The notes beneath the pieces are model-generated. The model was not told the origin of the DNA. It saw nothing but the letters and a program-made list of their open reading frames with translations, and did no database searches. A stretch of 64,000 bases of DNA from Streptomyces tuirus (GTDB lineage Bacteria > Actinomycetota > Actinomycetes > Streptomycetales > Streptomycetaceae): assembly GCA_018195615.1 (NCBI GenBank), contig JAGTPG010000002.1, positions 1,364,001-1,428,000 of the forward strand, written 5' to 3'. Positions within the stretch are counted from its first letter, which is position 1; each line of letters begins with the position of its first letter. Of the stretch, positions 26,504 through 35,331 are shown in pieces. A program made the translations under genes and the position numbers.

Positions 26504-27015
26504 AGGAACACCGACAGGTTGTTTCCGAGCACGACCGTCTGGTCGAGCAGAATCCGGCGTGCGGCGATCTCGAGGTCGCCGAAGTCGGCGGACCGGCGGC
26601 GGATCACGTCATGGCGGGTGCCGACGAAGGTGTCCTCGTACGTCGTGCCGCGTGTGCGGTAGAGGAGGAAGTTGGAGCGCACCGCGTAGGTGCCGGGAGC
26701 CTCGGCCTCCTCGACCTCGACGTTGGTGACGAGATGGCGGGTACGGGACGCGGGCACCTCCGACCAGGCCCGGCCGGTGGCGAGCTTGCGCACCCGCTCG
26801 GCCAGGTCCTCCTTCGAGTCGTCGAAGTGAGCACCGGCGCCATCCGGTTCGAACTCCTTGCTCTCCTCACGGGGCATCCTGGCCAGCCGCACCGGAGCGA
26901 CATAGCGGATGTCCTCGGCGAGCAGCGTCAACCACTCTTCGAACTGCCGCTCGTCTAGGATCCGCGCCTCACGCGTGAGGAACTGACTGACCTCGAAGTG
27001 GACTTCGAGACTCAC
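26500..27015 (-). CDS. Aromatic-ring-hydroxylating dioxygenase beta subunit
   Basis: This 171-residue beta subunit (SnoaL/NTF2-like fold) makes the structural half of an alpha3beta3 Rieske oxygenase. The N-terminal EVSQFLTREARILDERQFEEW and the central RHLVTNVEVEE and RTRGTTYEDTFVGTRHDVIR segments are typical of BphE/HcaF subunits. It starts with GTG at 27015, 16 bp after the alpha-subunit stop, and has no clear Shine-Dalgarno. Its stop overlaps the reductase start. It has no catalytic metal of its own. Confidence 0.94.
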   Translation of the reverse strand: MSLEVHFEVSQFLTREARILDERQFEEWLTLLAEDIRYVAPVRLARMPREESKEFEPDGAGAHFDDSKEDLAERVRKLATGRAWSEVPASRTRHLVTNVEVEEAEAPGTYAVRSNFLLYRTRGTTYEDTFVGTRHDVIRRRSADFGDLEIAARRILLDQTVVLGNNLSVFL

Positions 27016-27031
27016 GGGGAAAGGACGTTTT

Positions 27032-28279
27032 TCACGACTGCTCTCCGTCCTCCATCAGCTGGAGCCAGCGACGGTAGAAAGCGCGCCCGGCCTCTTCGCT
27101 GTAGATGTTGCTGATGACCCCGGGGAAGTCGGGGTGCTTGCCGGCGCCGCCGAGCCCCATGGTGAAGTTGAAGGACGCGTGGCGACCTCGCCCGCTCTGC
27201 AGGACCTGCTGGATCTCGGCCCAGTTCTCGCCGTCCTCGGCCTCGAAGATCCCACCGGCGCTGAAAGAGCGTATGGCGTTGCGCCGGACCGCGTCCTTCA
27301 CCTGTGCGGGCGCGTCCGCGTCAGCCAGGGTCCATGCCATGACCTCGATCGAGTGCGGCCCGCGCGGCTGCCAGACGCGGAAGGTGTCGGTCCCGACGAG
27401 GAAGGAGAAGTTGGGGAAGATCGTGTTGTGACCGCGCACGTGCAGCGCGCGCGTCTCACCGAGTCGGTCGATCTCCTTCTGCCGGGCCTCGGCCCGGTAC
27501 TGGTCGACCGCCTCTCCGTAGTTCGTCATGTCCGGCGCGTCGTCGAGGTAGAACCCGGTCCCATGACCACCGGGCGAGCTGAACTGAAGTCCCCGGCTCT
27601 CCGCGTCGACCCACTGCTTTCCCTGCGCGATGAGCGCGGAGACGTGGCTCGTCTCGGCGTGGTACACGTCCGTGGCGAACTGCTCGGAAGGCAGTTTCCA
27701 GTTGCACTCGATGATCCACCGGTTGGGCGCGCCGAGCACCTCGGTACGTGCCCAGCGGTCCGCGAACGAATCGAAGTACCAGGCCATGTCTCCGAGGTAT
27801 TCGTCGAAGGACGGCCCGTCCTCGTCCCAGGTGCCGAAGACGAACCCCCGATGGTTGGCGAGCCTCGGAACGCGCTGGGCGCCGAGCTTCGACTTGTCCA
27901 GCGCGCCGAGGTAACCGTCCTCCTCGTGCGGGACCTGGATCAGCTTCCCGCTCAGGTCGTAGACCCAGCCGTGATAGGAGCAGGTGAACGCCCGGGCGTT
28001 TCCCTCGTCCGCCCGGCACAGGCGCATACCACGGTGCCGGCACTGGTTCAGGAAGGCCACGTATTCGCCGCCGCCCTGGTTGACGACCACGACCGGGTCG
28101 TCTCCCATGGAAGTCGTCAAATAGTCCCCTCGCTTGGGCAGCATCGACTCGTGCGCGAGAAACAACCAGCTTTTCCCGAAGATGTTGCGCATCTCGGCGT
28201 CATAGATGGCGTCGTCGGCGTAGATCAACGCACTCACGCGACCCTGATCCGGGTCGACCAATTCGCGGTAGTTGCTCAT
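27032..28279 (-). CDS. Aromatic-ring-hydroxylating dioxygenase alpha subunit
   Basis: This 415-residue catalytic subunit inserts both atoms of O2 into an aromatic ring to form a cis-dihydrodiol. Rieske ligands are Cys80, His82, Cys100 and His103. The mononuclear iron site is Asp204 with His207 and His212 in DVYHAETSH. The ATG at 28279 is used; GGAGG lies 12 bp upstream, which is long, and an in-frame TTG nine bases earlier is an alternative. It is the first gene of a compact six-gene operon. It falls with the biphenyl/phenylpropionate-type oxygenases by eye, but the ring substrate needs structural or biochemical data. Confidence 0.95.
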   Translation of the reverse strand: MSNYRELVDPDQGRVSALIYADDAIYDAEMRNIFGKSWLFLAHESMLPKRGDYLTTSMGDDPVVVVNQGGGEYVAFLNQCRHRGMRLCRADEGNARAFTCSYHGWVYDLSGKLIQVPHEEDGYLGALDKSKLGAQRVPRLANHRGFVFGTWDEDGPSFDEYLGDMAWYFDSFADRWARTEVLGAPNRWIIECNWKLPSEQFATDVYHAETSHVSALIAQGKQWVDAESRGLQFSSPGGHGTGFYLDDAPDMTNYGEAVDQYRAEARQKEIDRLGETRALHVRGHNTIFPNFSFLVGTDTFRVWQPRGPHSIEVMAWTLADADAPAQVKDAVRRNAIRSFSAGGIFEAEDGENWAEIQQVLQSGRGRHASFNFTMGLGGAGKHPDFPGVISNIYSEEAGRAFYRRWLQLMEDGEQS

Positions 28280-28429
28280 CAGGCTCAATACCCTCCGTCC
28301 GGACCCCGATGGTCGAGGTCGGACGGTCAGAACGTCCACCTTGCGATTCCACGCGTTGGAACCCGGCCGGAGAATAGACGGCCAGAAGCAGCGAGATGCA
28401 GCGCCGGACCGCGAAGAGGAACAGCCGTC

Positions 28430-28950
28430 AGGGGGCGCCGCCGCTCGAATCGACCTGTGGCTGTCCGGGAGCCGTGGTACTCGTGGTGAGAGCGTGACGG
28501 CTGAACCAGGTCAGGGCCGCCGCCGCGGTCAGGTCCAGGAGAGGGACGGCGAAGCCGACCCGCTCGCCGCCTGGACCGTCGACGAGCCGGCCGGCCACGG
28601 CGGCAGAGACGGCGACGCCTGCCGCGCTCGCGGAGTGCGTCCACGTGAAGGCCTGGGTCAGGACCGACCGGTCCACGACCGACTCGACAAGCATCGACGA
28701 GAGGATGACGCACGGAGCGATGCCCGCACCCGGGAAGCAGGAGGGCAAGACCGAGCTGCCAGGCGTTGACCAGGAAGGTCAGGAACAGGGGAAGCTGGGC
28801 GACGCGATCTCGCCCTCCTCCTCGACGCCCCGCAGCTGGACGCCGCCCACCCACGACCGCCCGCGGTGCCACTGTCGCTCTCCCGAAGGCCGCCGACGCC
28901 ACCGCCACCTCACACGCCCCGGCTCCGGGGCGCGACGCACTCAAGGGTGG
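28430..28950 (-). pseudogene. C-terminal remnant of an MFS transporter
   Basis: The last transmembrane segments of a drug-efflux-like MFS protein can be read. LPLFLTFLVNAWQLGLALL lies in one frame (about 28805-28745). After a shift near 28745, SSMLVESVVDRSVLTQAFTW, SASAAGVAVSAAVAGRLVDG and a final helix follow, ending at 28430. No N-terminal half is present. It lies upstream of the dioxygenase operon and points away from the gene at 29130. It looks like a deletion remnant rather than a working transporter. Confidence 0.65.
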
Positions 28951-29129
28951 CGGCGGCCCGGCTGGACCGCGCGCATCACACACATGACACAGGGCCCCCG
29001 GGGCCTGCGTACGGGCAGGGGCGGCGGCCCGGGTCCTCGGCGGGCTGAGCGGCGTCTGCCTCGCCCTCGTTCACTCCTGGGCCGGAGCAAGTCCCCGCCT
29101 TCCCTTTCCCCCTCGGACGGCTTCGGCGT
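28951..29129. other. Intergenic region with nothing recognised
   Basis: This GC-rich stretch between the MFS remnant and the esterase-like gene contains no convincing frame. It may include the terminator of the 29130 gene. Confidence 0.3.
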
Positions 29130-29858
29130 TCACGCCTTGGCGGCAGTCACCAGCTGGTCCGCGACGAGTGCCGGGTCGGTGAGGTGCGCGGCGTGGCACG
29201 CGTCGAAGGCGACCGGCTCGACGTCGAGGCGGGCGGCGTACTTCTCCGCCCACCATTCCTCGCCCTTCGGCAAGGTGAGGTCCTGCGAGCTGACCAGGTA
29301 GGTGGTGGGCAGGCCGGGGGTGGCGGCGTCGGCGGCCGACAGCGACTCACGCAGGTAGGCGAACGGCATGGGGCGCAGCAGCCCGTACGTCATGTCGCGC
29401 ACCGCGTCCGGGGCGGTCTGGACGAAGTTGTTCCGCCACCGCTCGAACGGCACCACCATGCTGTGGCCACCGTTCTCCTCGGCGCGGCGGGTGAGCATCT
29501 CGGTGTCGGCCGACGGGACCGTGTCCAGCAGGGATTCGCCGGCCTGCGGCACGAAGGCGCTCCAGTACACGAGCTTGGCGATCCGCTCGGGCACGCGGTT
29601 GGCGACGGCGGTGACGGGAATGCCGCTCCAGTCGTGCGCCACCAGGACGACGTCCCGCAGATCGCGGCGCTCCAGTTCCGACACGAGGAACTGGACGGCG
29701 TCGGCAAGCGAGACGGTGCTCGGGTCGTCGCCGGGTGACAGGCCGGGCAGGGTGGGAGCGACGACGCGGTGCCCCTGACTCTCCAGGTGGCTGGCGACGG
29801 CGTTCCAGACCCAGCCGCCGACCCAGGTGCCGGGCACCAGGACGAACGTGTGCGACAT
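29130..29858 (-). CDS. Alpha/beta hydrolase with Asp at the nucleophile position
   Basis: This 242-residue alpha/beta hydrolase is of the EstC/MhlP-like group (N-terminal LVPGTWVGGWVWNAV, residues 7-21). At the nucleophile elbow, where relatives have GHSxGG, it reads VAHDWSG near residue 79, so Asp replaces Ser. Asp is the nucleophile in haloalkane dehalogenases and epoxide hydrolases. The likely catalytic His is in CHAAHLTDP near the end. The ATG at 29858 has AGAGG about 8 bp upstream. It lies downstream of the UlaG-like gene on the same strand. A dehalogenase or epoxide-hydrolase-like reaction is possible but unproven. Confidence 0.85.
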   Translation of the reverse strand: MSHTFVLVPGTWVGGWVWNAVASHLESQGHRVVAPTLPGLSPGDDPSTVSLADAVQFLVSELERRDLRDVVLVAHDWSGIPVTAVANRVPERIAKLVYWSAFVPQAGESLLDTVPSADTEMLTRRAEENGGHSMVVPFERWRNNFVQTAPDAVRDMTYGLLRPMPFAYLRESLSAADAATPGLPTTYLVSSQDLTLPKGEEWWAEKYAARLDVEPVAFDACHAAHLTDPALVADQLVTAAKA

Positions 29859-29983
29859 GTACATGCCTCTCTGTGATGGTAAGCAGGAGGGGGCCACGGC
29901 GAGGTTCTGCCAGGCTCGACATGTCCTCGCCGTGGCCGAAGGGATCACGCCCCGAAGTCCCGGAACGAGCCAGGACGGGACGG

Positions 29984-30775
29984 TCAGCCCCGGTGACCCC
30001 ACTCCACGCGATCGGCGAGTCCCGCCGCGGTGAAGGCTGCTTCCAGCTCGTCGCGTCCTTCGGTGAAGTGCGCCCAGCTGTCGTAGTGGACGGGGACGAT
30101 CCGGCGGGCGCCGAGGATCTGGGCGGCCTCAGCGGCCTGGGCGCTGTCCAGGACGACGCACTGGCCGTCGTAGATGACGGAGAAGCGGGGCGCACCGGCG
30201 AAGAGGAAGGCGGTGTCGACCGGGCCGAACCGCTCGGCGATCTCCTTGACGGCGTCGAGTGAGGCGTTGTCGCCGCTGACGTAGACCGTCGGCAGCCCTT
30301 CCCCGGTCAGGACGAAACCGACGACCTGACCGGAGATCGCCTCGACCTGCTCTCGCGGACCGGGGCCGTGGATGGCGGGGACGCCGGTGACGGTGATCGT
30401 GCCGCCGCCGGGGCGGTCCAGCTGGATGGAATCCCAGTCGGCCAGGCCCTTGGACTGGTCCCCGAGGCGCTGTCCACCGGCTGGGGTGGTGAGTGTGACC
30501 GGGACGTCGGCGAGCAGGGCTCGGCCGGAGTTGTCGAGATTGTCGGCGTGCTCGTCGTGGGAGAGCAGGACCACGTCGACGCGGCCGAGGTCGTCGGGGC
30601 TGCCGGCGGAGGGCGCGGTCTTGGCGAGGACGGGGCCGCCCGGCACCTGATAGTCGCCAGGGGCGTCGAAGGTCGGGTCGGTCAGGAAGCGCAGGCCGCC
30701 GTACTCGAAGAGTGCGGTCGGGCCGCCGAAGACACGGACGGGGAACTGCTCGGTGGGTGCGGTGGCAGAAGTCAT
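29984..30775 (-). CDS. MBL-fold metallo-hydrolase (UlaG-like)
   Basis: This 263-residue metallo-beta-lactamase-fold protein of the UlaG/RNase Z-like branch has an N-terminal FGGPTALFEYGGLRFLTDP typical of this group. The metal motif is VVLLSHDEHADNLDN. Later ligands are in PAIHGPG and YVSGDNASLD, and a terminal His lies in VPVHYDSW. The ATG at 30775 has a GAGG about 9 bp upstream. It is divergent from a CGNR regulator, and a set of TCACGGAT repeats fills the space between them. It is probably regulated by that protein. The substrate is unknown. Confidence 0.88.
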   Translation of the reverse strand: MTSATAPTEQFPVRVFGGPTALFEYGGLRFLTDPTFDAPGDYQVPGGPVLAKTAPSAGSPDDLGRVDVVLLSHDEHADNLDNSGRALLADVPVTLTTPAGGQRLGDQSKGLADWDSIQLDRPGGGTITVTGVPAIHGPGPREQVEAISGQVVGFVLTGEGLPTVYVSGDNASLDAVKEIAERFGPVDTAFLFAGAPRFSVIYDGQCVVLDSAQAAEAAQILGARRIVPVHYDSWAHFTEGRDELEAAFTAAGLADRVEWGHRG

Positions 30776-30786
30776 GAAACGAAACC

Positions 30787-30839
30787 TCACGGATGCGTGT
30801 TTACCTATCCGTGAAGTGACGGTAGACCTCCTCACGGAT
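30787..30839. promoter_or_regulatory. Repeated TCACGGAT operator between UlaG-like and CGNR genes
   Basis: Three copies of an 8-mer occur in 53 bp: TCACGGAT at 30787-30794 and 30832-30839 in one orientation, and its inverse ATCCGTGA at 30807-30814. The last two form an inverted repeat with a 17-bp spacer. The position between the two divergent starts makes this the likely binding site of the CGNR regulator. The third copy overlaps the first candidate ATG (30838) of the CGNR gene. Confidence 0.6.
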
Positions 30840-30864
30840 GAATGCAAGCCGTACCATGAGCTCC

Positions 30865-31476
30865 ATGAATGAGACCGTCGCCGCCGAGCTCGCCCTACCG
30901 CCCGCGCCGGGCGAGGAGCAGTACCCCTCCCTGGCCCTCGCCAACAGCGCCGTCGCTCTGCCCGGCGGGCAGTTCATCGACCTGCTGGGCACGCCGACCG
31001 CGGTGAACCAGTGGCTCGTCGACCGCGGTCTCGCGCCGACGGACGCCGGTATGCGGGAGATGTGTGCGGCACAGCTGCGCTCACTGCGGGAACAGGTGAG
31101 GACACTGCTCGCCTCGCGCGTCGCGGCGCTGCCGGCGATCCCCGCTGCCGTCACCGCGATCAACGACGCGATGACCCGGGTACCCACGGCCCCGCTGCTG
31201 CAATGGGACGAGAAGAACGGTCCGTACCGCACCACGCCTCACCCCACCACGGAGATCGTCGACCATGCGCTGGCGACCCTCGCCGCCGACGCCGCCGATC
31301 TGCTCACCTGCGCCGAGGCGGAGCGCCTGACCGCGTGCGGCTCCCCGCCGTGCAACCGCTATCTGCTCCGTCACGGCCGCCGTCACTGGTGCTCGACCCG
31401 CTGCGGCGACCGCGCCCGCGCAGCCCGTGCCTACGCCCGCCGCAACCAGACCAAGACGGACGACCGCGCACCATGA
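30865..31476 (+). CDS. CGNR zinc-finger transcriptional regulator
   Basis: This regulator of about 203 residues has an N-terminal ABATE-like ligand domain (LALANSAVALPGGQFIDLLG, then VNQWLVDRGL) and a C-terminal CGNR zinc finger. The finger reads CGSPPCNRYLLRH, then HWCSTRCGDRARAARAYARR, with four Cys as ligands. Starts at 30838, 30856 and 30865 are possible; the last gives a normal N-terminus and the first lies inside a repeat element. It is divergent from the UlaG-like MBL gene and probably controls it. The ligand is unknown. Confidence 0.87.
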   Translation: MNETVAAELALPPAPGEEQYPSLALANSAVALPGGQFIDLLGTPTAVNQWLVDRGLAPTDAGMREMCAAQLRSLREQVRTLLASRVAALPAIPAAVTAINDAMTRVPTAPLLQWDEKNGPYRTTPHPTTEIVDHALATLAADAADLLTCAEAERLTACGSPPCNRYLLRHGRRHWCSTRCGDRARAARAYARRNQTKTDDRAP

Positions 31477-31547
31477 CGTGGGCGCTTCCGCTCCCAGTTT
31501 CCGCTCCCAGCCGTCCCGCAGCGGGCAGGCCGATGACTCGCGCCCGG

Positions 31548-31587
31548 CACTGCTCCATAGGGAAGCCGTGTCTCGGCGGGAGCAGTG
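31548..31587. terminator. Possible hairpin terminator between converging genes
   Basis: A 9-bp perfect inverted repeat (CACTGCTCC at 31548-31556 with GGAGCAGTG at 31579-31587) separates the CGNR gene and the converging ABC permease gene. The 22-base loop is large, so this is tentative. Confidence 0.45.
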
Positions 31588-31618
31588 GCCGGGGCACCGT
31601 TCCACCGTCGGTCCGGCG

Positions 31619-33633
31619 TCAGTCCGCCGTCTGAACCGGACCCCCCGTCACCTTCCGCAGCAGCGGCCTGCTGCCGGCGATCGCGGCGAACACGGCCAGC
31701 GCGCCGACGACCAGACAGATCACCAGTTGCACGGCGCCAGAGGTGTCGATCGTGGTGCCGACCGCCTTGTTGAGCTGGTAGGCGCCGTAGACACCGGTCG
31801 TGGTGGTGCCGCCGGCCAGGACGGCCAGCGGGATGACGGTCTCGCGGATCCGGGCCCGGTCCAGCACCTCCAGCGGCGTGCCGGACAGCCGCAGCAGCCC
31901 GTACACCCGGCGGCGGTCGAGGACGTTCGCGGCGGCCGTGAGGCCCGCGGAGGCGGCCGCGACGAGGAAGCTGAGCACCAGGGTGGCGGTGCTGACGGTG
32001 GCGACGCGGGCGATGGCCGTTTCGTCCGGTGCGGACACGTATTCCTGCGTGAACGGGTACCTGCCCGACCCCAGGGGTGTCAGAACGGTCACAGCGGTGT
32101 CGACGCGCTCCCGCCCGCCGGAAACATGGGCGACCACGCCGGTGGCACCCCCAGCAGACCGTCGTAGTCGTCCGCACCCGCGACGGTGACGGTCGCCGTG
32201 ACACCTGCCCGGGCCAGCGCCGTACGGGCGTCGGCGGCGGCGTGCCGGGCGGCGGTGGCGTCCGCGGTGATCACCGCCACCTGTCCCTCGTGGCTCGGAC
32301 CGTCGGAGCCCAGGTCGCTGACGGAGAAGAACCCCGCCACGAACCCGGCGAGCACCAGGCCGCTGACGGTGCGCCAGGCGCCGCGCGGGTCGTCGCTGAG
32401 CCGGCGCGCGGCCAGCAGCGTGGCCGGACGCTTGGCGAAGCGGCCCACGATCCGGCCCAGCCGGTCCACAACCCAGGGACCGAACAGCCAGAAAGCGCCG
32501 TAGAACAGCAACAGCAGGGCGGCGAGCTGTCGGGGCTCCAGCTGGTCACTGTCCCCCGTGGCCACCCAGATGTAGGCCAGGGCGGCGACGAACAGCACCA
32601 GACGGATCGCGCGGGTCCGGCGCGGGTTGGCCTGCTGGGCCACGCCCAGCGGTGAACCGGCCACCTGGCGCAGCATCGTCACCGCGCTGACGGTGATCAG
32701 CGCCGTGACGGCCAGCACCACCGCCGCGAGCCATTCGAGCCCCACCCACAGTTGACCGGTGTACCAGGCGCCGACGCCGTACGGCAGTTCAGCGAGGGCG
32801 GGCAGCAGCGCCGTGTAGGCGAGCGCACCCGCCAGCGCCCCGGCCGCGCCGACACCTGCCGCCTCCACAGCCGTCATGGCGAGGATCTGCCGCGGGGTCG
32901 CCCCGGCCAGCCGCAGCGCGGCCAGCCGCTGCTCCCGCCGGGCCGCGCCGAGCCGGCCGGCGGCCGAGGCCAGCACGACGACCGGCACGACGAGAAGTAC
33001 CACTCCCAGGAGCACGGTGCCCTGGTCGGTGGCAGTGAACACGCTCGCCTTGGTGCCGGAGAAGCCGGAGATCGGGGCGCGCTCCGTCAGCCCCTCGTCG
33101 TAGTAGTTCTGGTTCCCGGCCGCCGAGGAGACCGCGGGGTCACCGGGCGCCCGTCCGACCACCGCGACCAGCTCGTCGGGGGACGCGAGACCGGCGGCGC
33201 CGATCGTGCCGTAGGCCTTCACCTTCGGGAAGCGGTCCGCCAGTTGCCCGGCCGGGAGCTTCCGGATCAGCTCGGCCAGGGCCGGGGAGACGTGTACCTC
33301 GCCACGCTTCGGGAAGCCGCTCAGGCCGGGCGGGGCGGGTGCCGGCTCGCGGTCGGGCAGTTGGGCCAGGTTCACGACGGTGACGGGTTGGTGACGGACG
33401 TACGTCGTGGTGGTGGCCTGGACCGCCGTGGCCTCCTTCGCCGGTACGGCGTCGGGGGCGCGCCACGTGGTGTGGTCGGCACGAGCACCGGCGCCGAGGG
33501 CGGCAGCGATCATCACCAGCAGGAGGAACGACCCGATGGCGGCGGCGCCGGCCGCGAGCAGCTGGGACTGCAGGCCGCGGCGGCCGGAGGACCTGACGAG
33601 GTGCCAGGTCAAGGGCAGGACGGGGGAACGCAT
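31619..33633 (-). CDS. FtsX-like ABC transporter permease (apparent frameshift near 32135)
   Basis: This large permease of about 670 residues belongs to the MacB/FtsX family. One TM segment lies near residue 30 (LLAAGAAAIGSFLLLVMIAA), followed by an extracellular domain and a first FtsX core (RLAALRLAGATPRQILAM). TM pairs and a second soluble domain follow, then a C-terminal FtsX core (RRVYGLLRLSGTPLEV) in another frame. The shift lies near 32130-32150 beside a CCCCC run. The second part is intact to its stop at 31619. It pairs with the ATPase at 33664. It probably exports a peptide or antibiotic or senses envelope stress; the cargo is unknown. Confidence 0.87.
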
Positions 33634-33663
33634 GGAGACTCCGTGGTCTTCGGATGGGTCGTT

Positions 33664-34347
33664 TCAGGCGACGGTGAAGTGGCTGTGGCCGCTGATCCGG
33701 CCGTCGCGGACCTGGAGGACGCGGTCGCAGTGGGCGGCGACGTCGGCGTCGTGGGTGACCATGACCAGGGCGGCGCCCGTCTCCCGGGTCGCGAAGGTCA
33801 GCAGCTGGACGACCTCCGTGCTGGTGCGCTGGTCCAGGGCGCCGGTGGGCTCGTCGGCGAAGACCACGTCCGGCTCGGCGACCAGCGCGCGGGCGATGGC
33901 GACCCGCTGGGCCTGGCCGCCGGAGAGCTGGCCGGGGCGGCGCTGCTCCAGCCCTTCCAGCCCCAGCGGCGCGAACCAGCGGCGGGCGCGGGCGACGGCA
34001 TCCTTCCGCGGCACGCCCTCCAGCATCAGCGGCAGGGCGGCGTTCTCCTCGGCGGGCAGCTCCGGCAGCAGCTGGCCGAACTGGAACACGAACCCGAACC
34101 GCTTGCGGCGCAGTGCGCTGAGCCGGTTCTCGCCCCACTTGTCGATGCGCTCGCCCCGTAGCTGGACCTGACCTTCGTCCGGGCGGATGATCCCGGCGAG
34201 GGTGTGCAGCAGGGTCGACTTGCCGGACCCCGACGGGCCCATGATCGCCAGCGAGTCACGCTTCCGGACCTCCACGTCCACGCCGGCCAGGGCAGTAGTG
34301 GAGCCGTACTTCTTCACGAGGCCGTGCCCGGCCAGGACAGTGCTCAT
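33664..34347 (-). CDS. ABC transporter ATP-binding protein (LolD/MacB-type)
   Basis: This 227-residue ATPase energises the FtsX-like permease encoded 30 bp downstream. It has Walker A GPSGSGKST near residue 38, a Q-loop in FGFVFQFGQLLPELPAEEN, the signature LSGGQAQRVAIARAL, Walker B VVFADEPTGALD, and the switch His in VMVTHDADVA. It lies in a three-gene unit with the small secreted protein at 34366 upstream, 18 bp away. All three are on the minus strand and probably co-expressed. Confidence 0.95.
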   Translation of the reverse strand: MSTVLAGHGLVKKYGSTTALAGVDVEVRKRDSLAIMGPSGSGKSTLLHTLAGIIRPDEGQVQLRGERIDKWGENRLSALRRKRFGFVFQFGQLLPELPAEENAALPLMLEGVPRKDAVARARRWFAPLGLEGLEQRRPGQLSGGQAQRVAIARALVAEPDVVFADEPTGALDQRTSTEVVQLLTFATRETGAALVMVTHDADVAAHCDRVLQVRDGRISGHSHFTVA

Positions 34348-34365
34348 GGTGTGTCGTGCCCCTTC

Positions 34366-34737
34366 TCAGCGCTCGAACGTCCAGGTGACGCTCTTGGCGT
34401 CGGCCTTGGTCACACGGACAGGGATCTCGACGGTCTCGCCGTCGCGCTTCTTGCCGGTGCAGGTGAGGGTGGCTCCGGCCACGGCCTTGAGCCCGGTCGG
34501 GCAGGTGACGCCGGAGAGCTTGTCGCCGACCCAGGGCAGCGGGTGGTACTTGCTCTCGGTGCGGCCCGCGACGATGTTCGCCGCGAGCGCCGGGCGGCCG
34601 TCGACCGTCGTCGCGGTGTACCTGTCCAGCCCGGTGGTCGACTCGGTGCCGGAAAGCACATAGGTGACCAGACCGCCCAGCGCGACCATGGCGGTCGCGC
34701 CGCCGACGGCGCCTACGAGGAACCTGCTGCGCTGCAT
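34366..34737 (-). CDS. Small membrane-anchored DUF4333-like protein
   Basis: This 123-residue protein has an N-terminal signal-anchor (RFLVGAVGGATAMVALGGLV) and an exported domain with two Cys (SGVTCPTGLKAVAGATLTCTGK). That is the pattern of DUF4333-type actinobacterial envelope proteins. The ATG at 34737 has CAGGAG about 6 bp upstream. It is first in the transcript with the ABC ATPase and permease and may be an accessory or sensor protein of that system. Family assignment is by pattern only. Confidence 0.75.
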   Translation of the reverse strand: MQRSRFLVGAVGGATAMVALGGLVTYVLSGTESTTGLDRYTATTVDGRPALAANIVAGRTESKYHPLPWVGDKLSGVTCPTGLKAVAGATLTCTGKKRDGETVEIPVRVTKADAKSVTWTFER

Positions 34738-35331
34738 CGCGTACTCCTGATGTCCGGTGAGGGTGCGACACCACCCTCGCCCCCGCGGCCGCGCACGCGC
34801 CTCGGCCATTTGGTCGGCGTCAGCCGGCCTCAGGTGCGGAGCCCTCGGCCGTTCGGCCGATACCGCCGCTCACGGCCTCCCCCACCGTCATCGGCACGCT
34901 GCCCCCTCCTCGGGGTTCACCCAGTCCCCCTGCCCGCCGTGCTGTAGTGGGACTGGCCGCCGTGGCGTGGCCGGTCAGCCGGGCGGCGGCCGCAGTGGCT
35001 CACGCCGCAGGTGCGCGGCCGCGCCCGCTCCCGTGCCCTCCACGGTGAGCTCCCCGCTGACCGGCGAGTCTTCAGTCCCGCAGAGTACTCTCGGCACCTC
35101 AACGTGCACTGCGCGCTCCGACCGCCACTGGTCACGGGTCGGACAGGAGTTCCCGGAGGGGCTCGGCAGGAAGTTGCCAGCAGCGCCCGCGGTGCCCCAG
35201 GAGCTCCTACACGGTGGCGTGGAGCGACGATGAGCTCCGCACCGGGCGTCAGGGTCCCGGTCGGCCGGTCCGAGGGATCGGCGTCGGGCGGGGGCTGATG
35301 CCGGATTACGCGCGGTGCGGAACCGCGCGGG
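34738..35331. other. Intergenic region without a recognised gene
   Basis: About 590 bp contain only frames of low-complexity Arg/Pro/Gly composition with no recognisable domain. The region holds the promoter of the minus-strand ABC operon and the 3' side of the AraC gene. I see no RNA gene or repeat in it. Confidence 0.4.

Noticed and set aside
32752..34161. Long plus-strand frame of 469 codons
   Set aside because: It is antisense to the ABC permease and ATPase, low in sequence complexity and without any recognisable domain.
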